Shown here piece after piece: positions 9,276-15,892 of a stretch of 22,091 nt of DNA. The first letter of the stretch is position 1; every line of letters starts with the position of its first letter. The translations under genes were made by a program, and so were the position numbers. The notes below the pieces were generated by a model. It was not told the DNA's origin and ran no database searches. It worked only from the letters and a program-made list of their open reading frames with translations. The DNA is from a virus, in IMG/VR virus record IMGVR_UViG_3300025282_004174, positions 1 to 22,091 of that record. The stretch is one strand, 5' to 3'.

Positions 9276-11065
9276 TATACAAATTCTCCAGTACTGATAG
9301 TCTGTGGGGCTACATTTGGTGAAGGAGGTGGTCCAGCTGGTCCAGTTGGTCCAGGCGGTTGGAAATCCTGTCCAGCACCTTGTTGTCTCAGCCTAGTAGC
9401 TTCTTGAGCATAGAGTTCCGAAGCACGTTCATTACCTGCTATTTTTTCTTCATTAGATCGAATTTCCAAAGCAATTATCAAATCTATACGCTGGGATGGT
9501 GGTGAGTTCAATGCCTTGTAAGCTTTGGATCGTTCTATTTCCTCTAGAGGATTATCAACTTCAGGCCATGATAATTCCATGAGAGTTTGTGGGGATAGAG
9601 TAAAATCAGGATTCATCATCTTGGAGAAGTTTGCTCTTGCTACAGCATCACCTGGGACTGACAAGTACTGAGATACTTTGAGAATAAGATTATCTGGCAA
9701 ACCTATGGGTAATAAGTTTCCGAGTGGATCCTCACCCATGTTATTGACGGCCCGTAACCACATATTATCTATCTCACCTAGTAGAGTAGTGAGAGCATCA
9801 CTATATGGTGTTAGCACATGCTGGGCTGCACCAGCTATTTGTGACATTTGTAGAGTAGAGATCTGCCCAGTTACATCACCAAAGATAGAGTGTGGGAAGG
9901 TGTCTCTCTGAAGCATCCCACTCATCATATGAAGTTGGGTACTTATCTCAACAGGAATGGGGATACCATCTATCATAGAGATATCAGAGTTTTCATCCAT
10001 TCGGAACACACCACCACGTCGCTCAAGTTCCTCTTTGGTTACATCTACATTACCTCTAACCTTCCAACGAGCCTGAGCTGTGTCACGGAGTAGTTGTTGT
10101 AGATATGTAAGTTGGCGGTCCATGTTATGCCAGAGTTCTTCACTAACTCCTACAAAAGATTCACCCGCTGACTTAGTCCAATCTGAAGATAGAATCTCTC
10201 CTCTATCTGGTAGTCCTTTGGCAGGACCTGTAAATATCGGTATTTTGTCGAGATCTGTGAAGGCCATTGGCCGGCGCATAAATTCACCATCGGCCAGGAC
10301 TGCATTGATAGCTCCGTCTCCAGTCCAGATCCAGTGGTCATACCATTGTACTGTGTCATTAGGATTATTGAACCAACCCTTCAACCGTTGCATAAGGCCA
10401 GTGTTGAGTGGGTCGAAGGACTCTACATTCCATCCATTATTCTGAGCCTTGATGAGAGATTGGTGCTTAGTTAGCCTGAAAGCATGTACTACCTCGATAG
10501 TTCCCATATCTGGGTCATACTCTGGAAAGACCTGAGCTGGGCTAATAATTTCTGCTTTGGTCTCATCAGGGTCAACCTTGACTGCATACCATCCAGTTGC
10601 AAGCATATGCTGAGACACCTCGGTAAGCCAAGCACGTCGTCCTCTAGACATATTTCGCTTGTTCTCAAGTTCCCACCATGCGTCCATTTGGACCGCTAGA
10701 TCTGCAAGTGGACGGTCAAACTCGCTACTTACCGGGAACAGGGACTCCCCATGACGAAGGAAGGACCTACTAAGAATATGAGTTGCAAGGTTGAATGAAG
10801 TTCGCGGGTCATTGGCTACAACTGATTCTAAACCTGGCTTCTTGAGTTTATCCTCAAGCAACAAAATATTGTACCAGTCTTTCATCTTAGCATTACGAGC
10901 ATTCCAGTTACCTGCAATAGTCTGGGCTCGTCTAGTCCACCAAGTAGAATTAGTAACTGAATCCATTGAACCAAATACTAGAGGCACTCCATCAGACGGC
11001 TGAAACGGAGTTCTACTAAACCCCGATGGAGTTTTTGATCCTAATCCTTGTTGTGTCTCAACCAT
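9275..11065 (-). CDS. Portal protein (head-tail connector)
   Basis: This 596-residue protein is of usual portal length and lies directly between the large terminase and the giant protein. The ATG follows the terminase TAG with no gap. The composition fits a portal: an alpha/beta N-terminal half with many Trp residues, a central part with MMSGMLQRDTFPHSIFG and QMSQIAGAAQHVLTPYSDAL, which resembles the long-helix stem region, and a polar C-terminus. Portals form the dodecameric ring at one head vertex through which DNA is packaged and ejected and to which the terminase docks. An oddity is the proline/glycine tail around residues 566-585 (GPTGPAGPPPSP), a short collagen-like run that is probably disordered. 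The assignment rests on synteny, length and overall character rather than one diagnostic motif. Confidence 0.82.
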   Translation of the reverse strand: MVETQQGLGSKTPSGFSRTPFQPSDGVPLVFGSMDSVTNSTWWTRRAQTIAGNWNARNAKMKDWYNILLLEDKLKKPGLESVVANDPRTSFNLATHILSRSFLRHGESLFPVSSEFDRPLADLAVQMDAWWELENKRNMSRGRRAWLTEVSQHMLATGWYAVKVDPDETKAEIISPAQVFPEYDPDMGTIEVVHAFRLTKHQSLIKAQNNGWNVESFDPLNTGLMQRLKGWFNNPNDTVQWYDHWIWTGDGAINAVLADGEFMRRPMAFTDLDKIPIFTGPAKGLPDRGEILSSDWTKSAGESFVGVSEELWHNMDRQLTYLQQLLRDTAQARWKVRGNVDVTKEELERRGGVFRMDENSDISMIDGIPIPVEISTQLHMMSGMLQRDTFPHSIFGDVTGQISTLQMSQIAGAAQHVLTPYSDALTTLLGEIDNMWLRAVNNMGEDPLGNLLPIGLPDNLILKVSQYLSVPGDAVARANFSKMMNPDFTLSPQTLMELSWPEVDNPLEEIERSKAYKALNSPPSQRIDLIIALEIRSNEEKIAGNERASELYAQEATRLRQQGAGQDFQPPGPTGPAGPPPSPNVAPQTISTGEFV

Positions 11066-12724
11066 CTAATCCCACCCCGCTGTGGCGCCTACGAATCCTC
11101 GGGCACCCTTGTAAACATCTCGACTAGCTATGGCGATAGCTGCACCATCATGGAGGTCGTCAGCTCCCATAGACTGAGCTATCTTATCACCTCGGGCATT
11201 ACTAACCCACCTGATATTACGGAATTGACTTACTGTCCGTATATCTCGGCAGATCATATGTTCCATTAGTTCTTGGACTTGAGAGATCATAAAAGGTTTG
11301 GTCTTATTGGAGGTTATCCAACCAATTGTACGAGTGCGACGCCCGCTGGCGATCTCAACTCTGTGGTAGAGTCTAGGGTAACCCCTAACTCCGGAAAGGA
11401 CCGCCATTCCATGTCCGTTTCCCTCGACCGATATTGAAGCGGTGTTGTAGAAACGGCCAATAGCTTTGGCCTGGTCTGCGGTTTCGTCAGGTTCGATAAG
11501 GCCAGAGCACCTTGCGACAAAGATAGGTCGCTCAATATCAAGTTCTGCATCGTACTCAAACCTCCAAACTGATATACAAGTTTCAGTATGCTTACCTTGG
11601 CCTGGGTCTACTCCGATTTGGTAGTCGTATTGTTCTTGTGGTTCTTCCCATATGAGAGTTTTGGTAGCAGGGAATCCTGGAAGTAAACTTTTGGACGAGG
11701 GCGCCTCAATACAATCACGAGCCATCCTATCAACCTCTTCGGGATCATAGACCATGTCTCCTGCTATTAGGAAGCAAGTTATTTCATCCTCGGGAAATTC
11801 CTGTGGGAATAGTGATATTGTATCACCACGTCTCTTTAGTGCTGCCATCTCAGCGTTCTTATAACGACGCCATCTTATTTGATCTGTGGTTGAACCATCT
11901 CTTAGAAGTTGTATCTCAATATCAGTGAGGAGATTCAGTTCTTCTTGACGGTCAGATGGGAGAGCAAGAGGAGATTCAGAGTATAAGAAATATTCTGGGT
12001 GCTGCATCCAGTGATAGAAGTGTGATTGCCAGTTAGAGTCGGGAGACTTTCCTTCATAGTAAAGATCATGGAAGTCATTATCCTCACCATTGGGAGTAGA
12101 TAGAACCATCACCCGGCCCTGAGGTGGTACTCGTTGCAAGGTGGGCACCATAATCTTAGCAGTGTCCGGCCAAAAAGCATATTCATCTGCGAGGAAGTTA
12201 TGTATAGCATCGCCCCTCCCGAAAGTGAAGGCTCTAGCTGATCCGATATAGAACACAGAGTGAATATCAGGGAAGGATTTTTCATGTGCTCCGCGGTGAG
12301 CCATGGGTGGTTTGAATTCCTCTGGTATGGAATCATAAAAAGCTTGAGCCTTAGTGAGTAGACGTTGGGTAATGAACTCTTCGTGAGCGACAATTACTGA
12401 AGTTGTGCCAGGGGTAAAGATAGTATCTACTAGCATATCGCAAATCAAATAACTGGAAGCACCCACTTGGGACGGCTTGAGCATTACATGCCTGCCGCCC
12501 CTCTCCGTAATGTAAGAGCTCATATCCGACTGAATAGGATTCAGCGAGAAAGGACCAGGTGTCCTGTTCTTGTCGTTGATGGTTATCCAAGATTCAATAA
12601 ACTCTCTTCTATTACGGACCATATGTTCCATATAGAGTTGGATCTGAGTATTAGAAAGTCCTTCCATCTTCAAGTCAGATCGAGATTCTGTTGGAGCTGG
12701 TGGTACGAACTTAGAATCGACCAC
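11066..12724 (-). CDS. Terminase large subunit (DNA-packaging ATPase/nuclease)
   Basis: The 552-residue product shows both terminase domains. The ATPase has Walker A-like MLKPSQVGASS (about 81-91), Walker B FLADEYAFW (about 177-185, acidic pair D180-E181) and coupling motif VLSTPNG (about 207-213). The RNase H-like nuclease has IGVDPGQG (D373), ISVEGNGHG (E434) and the DDLHDGAAIA stretch (D522, D523, D526). It would pump DNA into the prohead and cut the concatemer. The KPSQVG form of Walker A, without the arginine of many TerL proteins, resembles GpA-type terminases. The start is GTG, with GAGG eight to nine bases upstream. The next upstream frame stops two bases before it, and the portal ATG follows the TAG directly. 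All expected catalytic residues appear present. Confidence 0.93.
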   Translation of the reverse strand: MVDSKFVPPAPTESRSDLKMEGLSNTQIQLYMEHMVRNRREFIESWITINDKNRTPGPFSLNPIQSDMSSYITERGGRHVMLKPSQVGASSYLICDMLVDTIFTPGTTSVIVAHEEFITQRLLTKAQAFYDSIPEEFKPPMAHRGAHEKSFPDIHSVFYIGSARAFTFGRGDAIHNFLADEYAFWPDTAKIMVPTLQRVPPQGRVMVLSTPNGEDNDFHDLYYEGKSPDSNWQSHFYHWMQHPEYFLYSESPLALPSDRQEELNLLTDIEIQLLRDGSTTDQIRWRRYKNAEMAALKRRGDTISLFPQEFPEDEITCFLIAGDMVYDPEEVDRMARDCIEAPSSKSLLPGFPATKTLIWEEPQEQYDYQIGVDPGQGKHTETCISVWRFEYDAELDIERPIFVARCSGLIEPDETADQAKAIGRFYNTASISVEGNGHGMAVLSGVRGYPRLYHRVEIASGRRTRTIGWITSNKTKPFMISQVQELMEHMICRDIRTVSQFRNIRWVSNARGDKIAQSMGADDLHDGAAIAIASRDVYKGARGFVGATAGWD

Positions 12725-12726
12725 CC

Positions 12727-13443
12727 TTAGGGCCTCGCCTGTTTCCCACTAGTTTCCTGGTTACTGTGGCCTTGCGAGCGTTCCCCCTGCGAGCTGACTT
12801 CTGACGTATGGTTACTCTGCGGCCTCTCTTGGTCGGCATTAGTTACCTCTATTGCTTGGTGTGGGTCGAACATTGGTCCAAACGAAGGGCTGTCTTTGGC
12901 GACAGCGTTTATAGCCTGCATAATGAGAGTACGATTGCCATGTAATTCTGATTCTGTACCCTTCATGTAGGCGGTGATCGCAGTAAGTGCAGCGGGGGTG
13001 TACTGAGCCCGAATAGTACGCAAGTACCGATGGTCCTCAACTGAGAGGTTTTCAGGTTCAGATACTGCCTTCTGTAGCACAGTGCCATCATACTGCATGG
13101 TGAGCCGCCAATTACGCATGTAGTCAGCGTAGGCGAAGTCACGTCCAACTTTTTCTCTGAATTCGTTGAGTCCTTGATTATCTAACTCCTGGAACTCTTT
13201 GTCATTAGCGTACCATGAATATAGCGTGCGGTCCGATCGAGATACTAAGTCCAGCGCTTCCCGTTTATTGAATCCTGCTCCTCTGTACCCCATATAGGCA
13301 GTTTTTGCCGAGGAGTCCTGCCAGTAGGGTGAAACGGATTCTACGACAGCGGTCGCTTCTTCGGTCATTTGGGTATCTGGTTCAGGAGTCAGGGACCCTA
13401 TAACCTGGGAAGCAGCTGGTGGAGCGGCCGGTGGGTAATCCAC
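12727..13443 (-). CDS. Terminase small subunit-like DNA-binding protein
   Basis: This 238-residue protein is the first gene of the leftward operon, directly before the large terminase. Residues about 48-88 (TAYMGYRGAGFNKREALDL, then a TLYSWYANDKEF segment) read as a helix-turn-helix of the kind in many small terminases: a growing-chain helix, a glycine turn, a recognition helix, then W-x-x-x-D-x-E-F. The proline-rich N-terminus (about 1-22) and the Gln/Ser/Glu-rich C-terminus (about 195-238) look disordered. Small terminases recognise the packaging site and stimulate the large subunit. The GTG start is supported by AAGGA six to seven bases upstream, and I see no better ATG. Function is inferred from the HTH pattern plus position; a transcriptional regulator is the alternative. 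Confidence 0.72.
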   Translation of the reverse strand: MDYPPAAPPAASQVIGSLTPEPDTQMTEEATAVVESVSPYWQDSSAKTAYMGYRGAGFNKREALDLVSRSDRTLYSWYANDKEFQELDNQGLNEFREKVGRDFAYADYMRNWRLTMQYDGTVLQKAVSEPENLSVEDHRYLRTIRAQYTPAALTAITAYMKGTESELHGNRTLIMQAINAVAKDSPSFGPMFDPHQAIEVTNADQERPQSNHTSEVSSQGERSQGHSNQETSGKQARP

Positions 13444-13481
13444 AGGTAATCCTTATAATCAGTGTATATTGGTATACATCA

Positions 13482-13510
13482 AGACTATCATAGGTGGTTG
13501 TGTATGTCAA
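13482..13510 (-). promoter_or_regulatory. Leftward promoter for the packaging operon
   Basis: On the minus strand TTGACA (13510-13505) is followed after exactly 17 bases by TAGTCT (13487-13482), with an extended-minus-10 TG one base upstream. The -35 is perfect; the -10 keeps only the first two and last bases of TATAAT. The start would lie around 13475, leaving about 30 bases before the GTG of the TerS-like gene. Similar architecture recurs in the other promoters of this window. Confidence 0.6.
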
Positions 13511-13548
13511 TATTGTCCCTCAATATATAACAGGTATGTCTGACCTAG

Positions 13549-13577
13549 TTGACAAAGTTGAACCATTGTGTTATACT
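13549..13577 (+). promoter_or_regulatory. Rightward sigma70-type promoter (divergent)
   Basis: TTGACA (13549-13554), a 17-base spacer, then TATACT (13572-13577) preceded by TGT, giving an extended -10. This is close to consensus. The expected start near 13584 leaves a short leader with AGGTTAGGTGA before the ATG at 13613. The -35 is 38 bases from that of the leftward promoter, so the two are back to back and could be co-regulated. Confidence 0.8.
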
Positions 13578-13612
13578 GTATATATAATACACGATATAGG
13601 TTAGGTGAACAA

Positions 13613-14074
13613 ATGGATCTATGGCCAGCTATAGCAAATAGGGATTACTCCTGTTTCAAGGATGATTGCCAGCGTTCTGGTATTATAGATAAAGATTTTG
13701 AGTGTGTTCAGTCCAGGATAGAACGTAAAGTGGTAGCTTGGCACCCTGAATGTTGGTTGGTAGACGCATTCCGACTGCTTAGAGAGAATCCACGTCAAGC
13801 TCCACAACCAGGTAGGCCACCATTGGACCTAAATCCCCAAGATCGTAACAAGAGAGAGAGAATTATCCGCCATAGAGCAGCTTATAAGCTCCGACGTAGC
13901 GATTATCAAGATCGCCTACGACATTATGCGGAAGGATCCGTACAACACCAACGGTATACCTTGCTAGTGCAGGTTCAAACTCTCAAAATGGATGGGTTTT
14001 GGTGGGAAATACAAAATCTTGGCGGCGCACCCCCAGCCTGGGACCGCCCAGCCACAGAAATAGTAAAGGTATAG
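13613..14074 (+). CDS. Small zinc-motif protein, first rightward gene
   Basis: A 153-residue protein I do not recognise. Near the N-terminus C14-x4-C19 and W43-H44-P-E-C47-W could bind one zinc in a treble-clef-like arrangement (C31 is a spare). A strongly basic section (about 83-112, many Arg/Lys) follows a proline segment PGRPPL that faintly recalls an AT-hook. Nucleic-acid binding is plausible. An in-frame ATG 45 bases upstream (13568) lies in the -10 region of the promoter and cannot be on its transcript, so I start at 13613, which has a GGTTAGGTGA-type ribosome site. As the first gene after the divergent promoter and before the palindrome array, it is a candidate early regulator or initiator; this is positional inference only. 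Confidence 0.75.
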   Translation: MDLWPAIANRDYSCFKDDCQRSGIIDKDFECVQSRIERKVVAWHPECWLVDAFRLLRENPRQAPQPGRPPLDLNPQDRNKRERIIRHRAAYKLRRSDYQDRLRHYAEGSVQHQRYTLLVQVQTLKMDGFWWEIQNLGGAPPAWDRPATEIVKV

Positions 14075-14152
14075 TCGAATCTGGTGATCTGGAAACATTG
14101 CGATTACTATCCATAAACTTTTTTTTAGTATGATAGATCGCATGGGGGGTGT

Positions 14153-14166
14153 AGAACATATGTTCT
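14153..14166. promoter_or_regulatory. Perfect palindrome of GAAC-N4-GTTC (LexA/DinR box) type
   Basis: AGAACATATGTTCT is a perfect 14-bp palindrome. Its centre fits the Gram-positive LexA/DinR SOS-box pattern GAAC-R-N-R-Y-GTTC. It ends one base before the first site of the array. About one perfect 14-bp palindrome is expected by chance in a window this size, so the evidence is the match to a known box plus its location. Confidence 0.4.
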
Positions 14167-14383
14167 TTGTGACGGATTTCACAATGTTCTCGACAGCCCC
14201 TTTGTGATTTTTTTCACAAGCTGGATTGTGTGAAACTTTTCACAAAGTCCTGGGGACATTGTGATCTTTTTCACAAGCACATGGGGACATTGTGATTTTA
14301 TTCACACCTGCTGTGATCTTTTTCACAAGGACAGGACTTTGTGAAGGATTTCACAAGCACCATCTTTGTGAAATAATGCACAA
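14167..14383 (+). repeat. Array of eight 18-bp palindromes TTGTGA-N6-TCACAA (CRP/FNR-like boxes)
   Basis: Sites start at 14167, 14202, 14228, 14259, 14290, 14311, 14339 and 14366. Seven have a perfect TGTGA-N6-TCACA core, and the eighth has GCACA in its right arm. Four (first, second, fourth, seventh) keep full 6+6 arms TTGTGA/TCACAA. The six-base spacers (CGGATT, TTTTTT, AACTTT, TCTTTT, TTTTAT, TCTTTT, AGGATT, AATAAT) mostly have T-rich right halves, so the sites also share one orientation. Start-to-start distances are 35, 26, 31, 31, 21, 28 and 27 bases. TGGGGACATTGTGAT is directly repeated at 14251 and 14282. TGTGA-N6-TCACA is the recognition core of CRP-family regulators; the true binding protein is unknown. 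Confidence 0.93.
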
Positions 14384-14402
14384 TATCCGAAAAGCAAAAT
14401 TA

Positions 14403-14442
14403 TACGAGGATCTACGAGCATCGACTAAAATCTATTATCATC
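14403..14442 (+). repeat. Four 10-bp phased units ending in ATC
   Basis: TACGAGGATC and TACGAGCATC are tandem copies differing by one base. Two degenerate units, GACTAAAATC and TATTATCATC, keep the ATC at the same 10-bp step. The period is about one helical turn. It may be a degenerate iteron or a protein-wrapping site, but the last two units are weak. Confidence 0.35.
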
Positions 14443-14468
14443 TGCGGATATAGTCCAGAAAGTACGAT

Positions 14469-14497
14469 TTGACATGTATCACGATCTCGTGTAACTT
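14469..14497 (+). promoter_or_regulatory. Possible promoter with a palindrome in its spacer
   Basis: TTGACA (14469-14474), then 17 bases to a poor -10, TAACTT (14492-14497). The spacer holds the inverted repeat CACGA-TC-TCGTG (14480-14491), placed where a repressor would block polymerase. ATCTCG and CGAGAT (14484 and 14507) and a repeated TATCACGAT (14478 and 14522) add symmetry. The -10 makes this weaker than the other promoters. Confidence 0.35.
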
Positions 14498-14520
14498 TGT
14501 ATATGTCGAGATTGATATTG

Positions 14521-14562
14521 ATATCACGATACCCGTTATTGACGGGTCCTAAATTGTGATAT
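14521..14562 (+). repeat. Nested inverted repeat (cruciform/hairpin)
   Basis: An inner perfect stem ACCCGT-TATTG-ACGGGT (14531-14547) sits inside outer arms ATATCAC (14521-14527) and GTGATAT (14556-14562). No T-tract follows, so a simple terminator is unlikely. It lies between two promoter-like sites and could be an operator, an RNA structure or an origin element. Confidence 0.5.
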
Positions 14563-14576
14563 GCCCGCTTCGATCC

Positions 14577-14605
14577 TTGACATTGTGTTCTCGATCTGAT
14601 AATCT
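14577..14605 (+). promoter_or_regulatory. Promoter for the small basic gene at 14626
   Basis: TTGACA (14577-14582), 17 bases, then TAATCT (14600-14605) with TG at 14597-14598. An overlapping GATAAT (14598-14603) at 15-base spacing is an alternative -10. Transcription would start about 14612, with TAGGA just before the ATG at 14626. Confidence 0.55.
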
Positions 14606-14625
14606 GTTGTTGTTAGGAATTGAAT

Positions 14626-14862
14626 ATGTCCTTCGTCACGGTTAAGAAACGCCGTTCGATGGGCTCACGTATACCCCTACCTGGTCGCCGTGTGTTGCCA
14701 GAAGGACCGTATAATGATATGGTTGATCGTAGAATCCGCCGCCGTATTGATACACGGCTGGATACCCTACGGGAAGCCCAACGTGAACTCAAAGCACGGG
14801 TGCTCGCTGAAATGTGGGCTGAGGAAGATAATAAAATAGGCCTGAGATTACATAGGCGATAG
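14626..14862 (+). CDS. Small highly basic hypothetical protein
   Basis: A 78-residue protein with no recognised family. It starts with a Lys/Arg cluster (VKKRRS), has a proline/glycine-rich section, then a long charged helix rich in Arg and Glu (about 32-68), which could form a coiled coil or bind DNA or RNA. The ATG at 14626 has AGGA seven bases upstream. An in-frame TTG two codons earlier overlaps that ribosome site and is less likely. It stands alone between the origin-like region and a promoter region and has its own promoter. The frame on the opposite strand over the same bases has no ribosome site. Confidence 0.65.
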   Translation: MSFVTVKKRRSMGSRIPLPGRRVLPEGPYNDMVDRRIRRRIDTRLDTLREAQRELKARVLAEMWAEEDNKIGLRLHRR

Positions 14863-14885
14863 TCCAGATTGGCCAACGGGCGACC

Positions 14886-14915
14886 TTGACAACCCGTACC
14901 ATCCTATGATAGCCT
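14886..14915 (+). promoter_or_regulatory. Weak upstream promoter-like site
   Basis: TTGACA (14886-14891), 18 bases, TAGCCT (14910-14915) with TG at 14907-14908. ACGGG and CCCGT arms flank the -35. It may be a tandem promoter for the gene at 15110; the -10 is poor. Confidence 0.3.
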
Positions 14916-14993
14916 GTTAGTACAATAGAATAGCACCGGTCCCAGACATGACCCTAAACTATCTACTATATCACGCCCGGTTGGGTGTACCAT

Positions 14994-15022
14994 TTGACAC
15001 GGCGTCGAACCTGTGATAAGAT
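14994..15022 (+). promoter_or_regulatory. Promoter for the coiled-coil gene at 15110
   Basis: TTGACA (14994-14999), a 17-base spacer, then TAAGAT (15017-15022) preceded by TGA as an extended -10. Transcription would begin near 15029 and give an 80-base leader. Confidence 0.65.
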
Positions 15023-15034
15023 GGTGACATGATG

Positions 15035-15054
15035 ATTCAACAACAAAGTTGAAT
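15035..15054 (+). other. 5'-leader stem-loop
   Basis: ATTCAAC-AACAAA-GTTGAAT is a perfect 7-bp stem with a 6-base loop a few bases after the predicted transcript start. It could protect the 5' end of the mRNA or be an operator. AAGAAGGA (15093-15100) is the separate ribosome site. Confidence 0.5.
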
Positions 15055-15109
15055 TGACCATTGGAAATGGCAGCGTCCAGAGGTACGCAATCAAGAAGGA
15101 AAACTGAAT

Positions 15110-15652
15110 ATGGCTGACAAAGTTCAGGTACCCGAGATCACCACGTCGGTGGACGAGGAACGTGCTTCGATACTCGAGAAGATAAAGTCTGCTAATGAGG
15201 CTCTCGCTGTCTTGGATAAGACCAAGGCCGAGGAAACCGAAGCTGCTCTCAATTCCATGCGTGTGGATGTCGTTCAAGAAATTGAAATGGATCTGCTTGC
15301 TGCGCTGCCCGAGGATGTGTTCGCAAAGATCGCATTAGTTGGGGCATCCGGTATACAGATCGTTCAGGCACCCGATGCTAATGACCCAGAGGCACCCGCT
15401 GTCTCAACGGTCAGGCTGATCACCGTGGCCCCTAAAAAGGCCACATCTACTTCAAATGGTTCCGGTGGGGGCGGGTCAATCCGCAGACGCCGACTGCCAG
15501 ATGGGTTCGAAGGGACTCTCGCTGAAGTAGTTGATCGTGTTGGTGTTCCTGCTGACTACGTCCAGAAGATGGCCGATGCTGAAGGTAACAACTCGAAGCT
15601 GTGGCAACTGAAGGACCAGATTGCACGGAACGCAGGCGCTGTAAACGTCTAG
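15110..15652 (+). CDS. Coiled-coil / Gly-Ser linker / C-terminal basic-domain protein
   Basis: The 180-residue product has three parts. Residues about 14-60 are a charged Ala/Glu/Lys helix that looks like a coiled coil. A central hydrophobic segment (about 64-110) precedes a low-complexity Thr/Ser/Gly linker (about 112-122, SNGSGGGGS) and RRRR. The C-terminal 55 residues (GTLAEVVDRVGVPADYVQKM, then a second helix) read like a small helical, possibly HTH, domain. Oligomeriser plus flexible linker plus DNA-binding end resembles the layout, not the sequence, of H-NS/Lsr2-type nucleoid proteins. A virion or scaffold role is also possible. Base composition differs: three lines I counted are 53-57% GC against 42-45% in the giant gene. 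The start is well supported by AAGAAGGA nine bases upstream and by a dedicated promoter. Confidence 0.8.
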   Translation: MADKVQVPEITTSVDEERASILEKIKSANEALAVLDKTKAEETEAALNSMRVDVVQEIEMDLLAALPEDVFAKIALVGASGIQIVQAPDANDPEAPAVSTVRLITVAPKKATSTSNGSGGGGSIRRRRLPDGFEGTLAEVVDRVGVPADYVQKMADAEGNNSKLWQLKDQIARNAGAVNV

Positions 15653-15660
15653 TTGGTTGG

Positions 15661-15688
15661 TGTGTGGGGTTAGCTGCCACCCCATACA
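15661..15688 (+). terminator. Hairpin after the coiled-coil gene (terminator or processing site)
   Basis: TGTGTGGGGT and ACCCCATACA pair over 10 bp with one G-U, around the loop TAGCTGCC, eight bases after the stop codon. There is no T-tract, so factor-independent termination is doubtful; 3'-end protection or processing also fits. Confidence 0.45.
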
Positions 15689-15695
15689 TCCACTA

Positions 15696-15726
15696 CCTAG
15701 AGGGTATGCGATGTATACCTTCTAGG
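15696..15726 (+). other. Long 12-bp hairpin
   Basis: CCTAGAGGGTAT pairs with ATACCTTCTAGG (one G-U) around the loop GCGATGT. It follows the previous hairpin by seven bases, so the two would form a double stem-loop on the same RNA. No T-tract follows. Confidence 0.55.
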
Positions 15727-15892
15727 CTGTGACAACTGTCATAGTCTGATGTGTCCATCTGGACAGGTTCCCCAATAAGGGCCACTGAGTCCTGTTTGTT
15801 AGACCTTGGCCGGTCGAGCGATCGATTCCAGGATTCATAAGCACCACCTATAAGGGGCTTAGTACTACCCCTAAGGATGGGCATATCAGACT

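Larger units (their letters stand above)
14075..14625 (+). other. Non-coding control/origin-like region
   Basis: These 551 bases hold no convincing gene. In order they contain a T8 run (14119-14126, no GC stem before it), a G6 run, a 14-bp palindrome, the eight-site TTGTGA-N6-TCACAA array, a 7-bp inverted repeat ATATCCG/CGGATAT (14383-14389 and 14445-14451), 10-bp phased repeats, a promoter-like site with an operator-like palindrome, a nested hairpin and a second promoter-like site. The repeat density fits a replication origin or a major operator region. Which one cannot be decided from sequence alone. Confidence 0.7.

Noticed and set aside
13568-13612. Upstream ATG extending the 13613 gene by 15 codons
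   Set aside because: It lies in the -10 region of the strong promoter and would not be on the transcript.
14119-14126. T8 run as an intrinsic terminator after the 13613 gene
   Set aside because: No GC-rich stem directly precedes it on either strand.
14167-14383. CRISPR array
   Set aside because: Units are 18-bp palindromes with irregular 3-17 base gaps, no fixed spacer length, and no cas genes.
14613-14876. 87-codon minus-strand frame
   Set aside because: Antisense to the 78-aa gene, which has a promoter and ribosome site; the minus frame is Arg/Ser low-complexity.
15780-15840. tRNA-like sequence with a T-arm resembling GATCGATTCC
   Set aside because: The invariant GTTC is not present and no acceptor or anticodon stems can be drawn.
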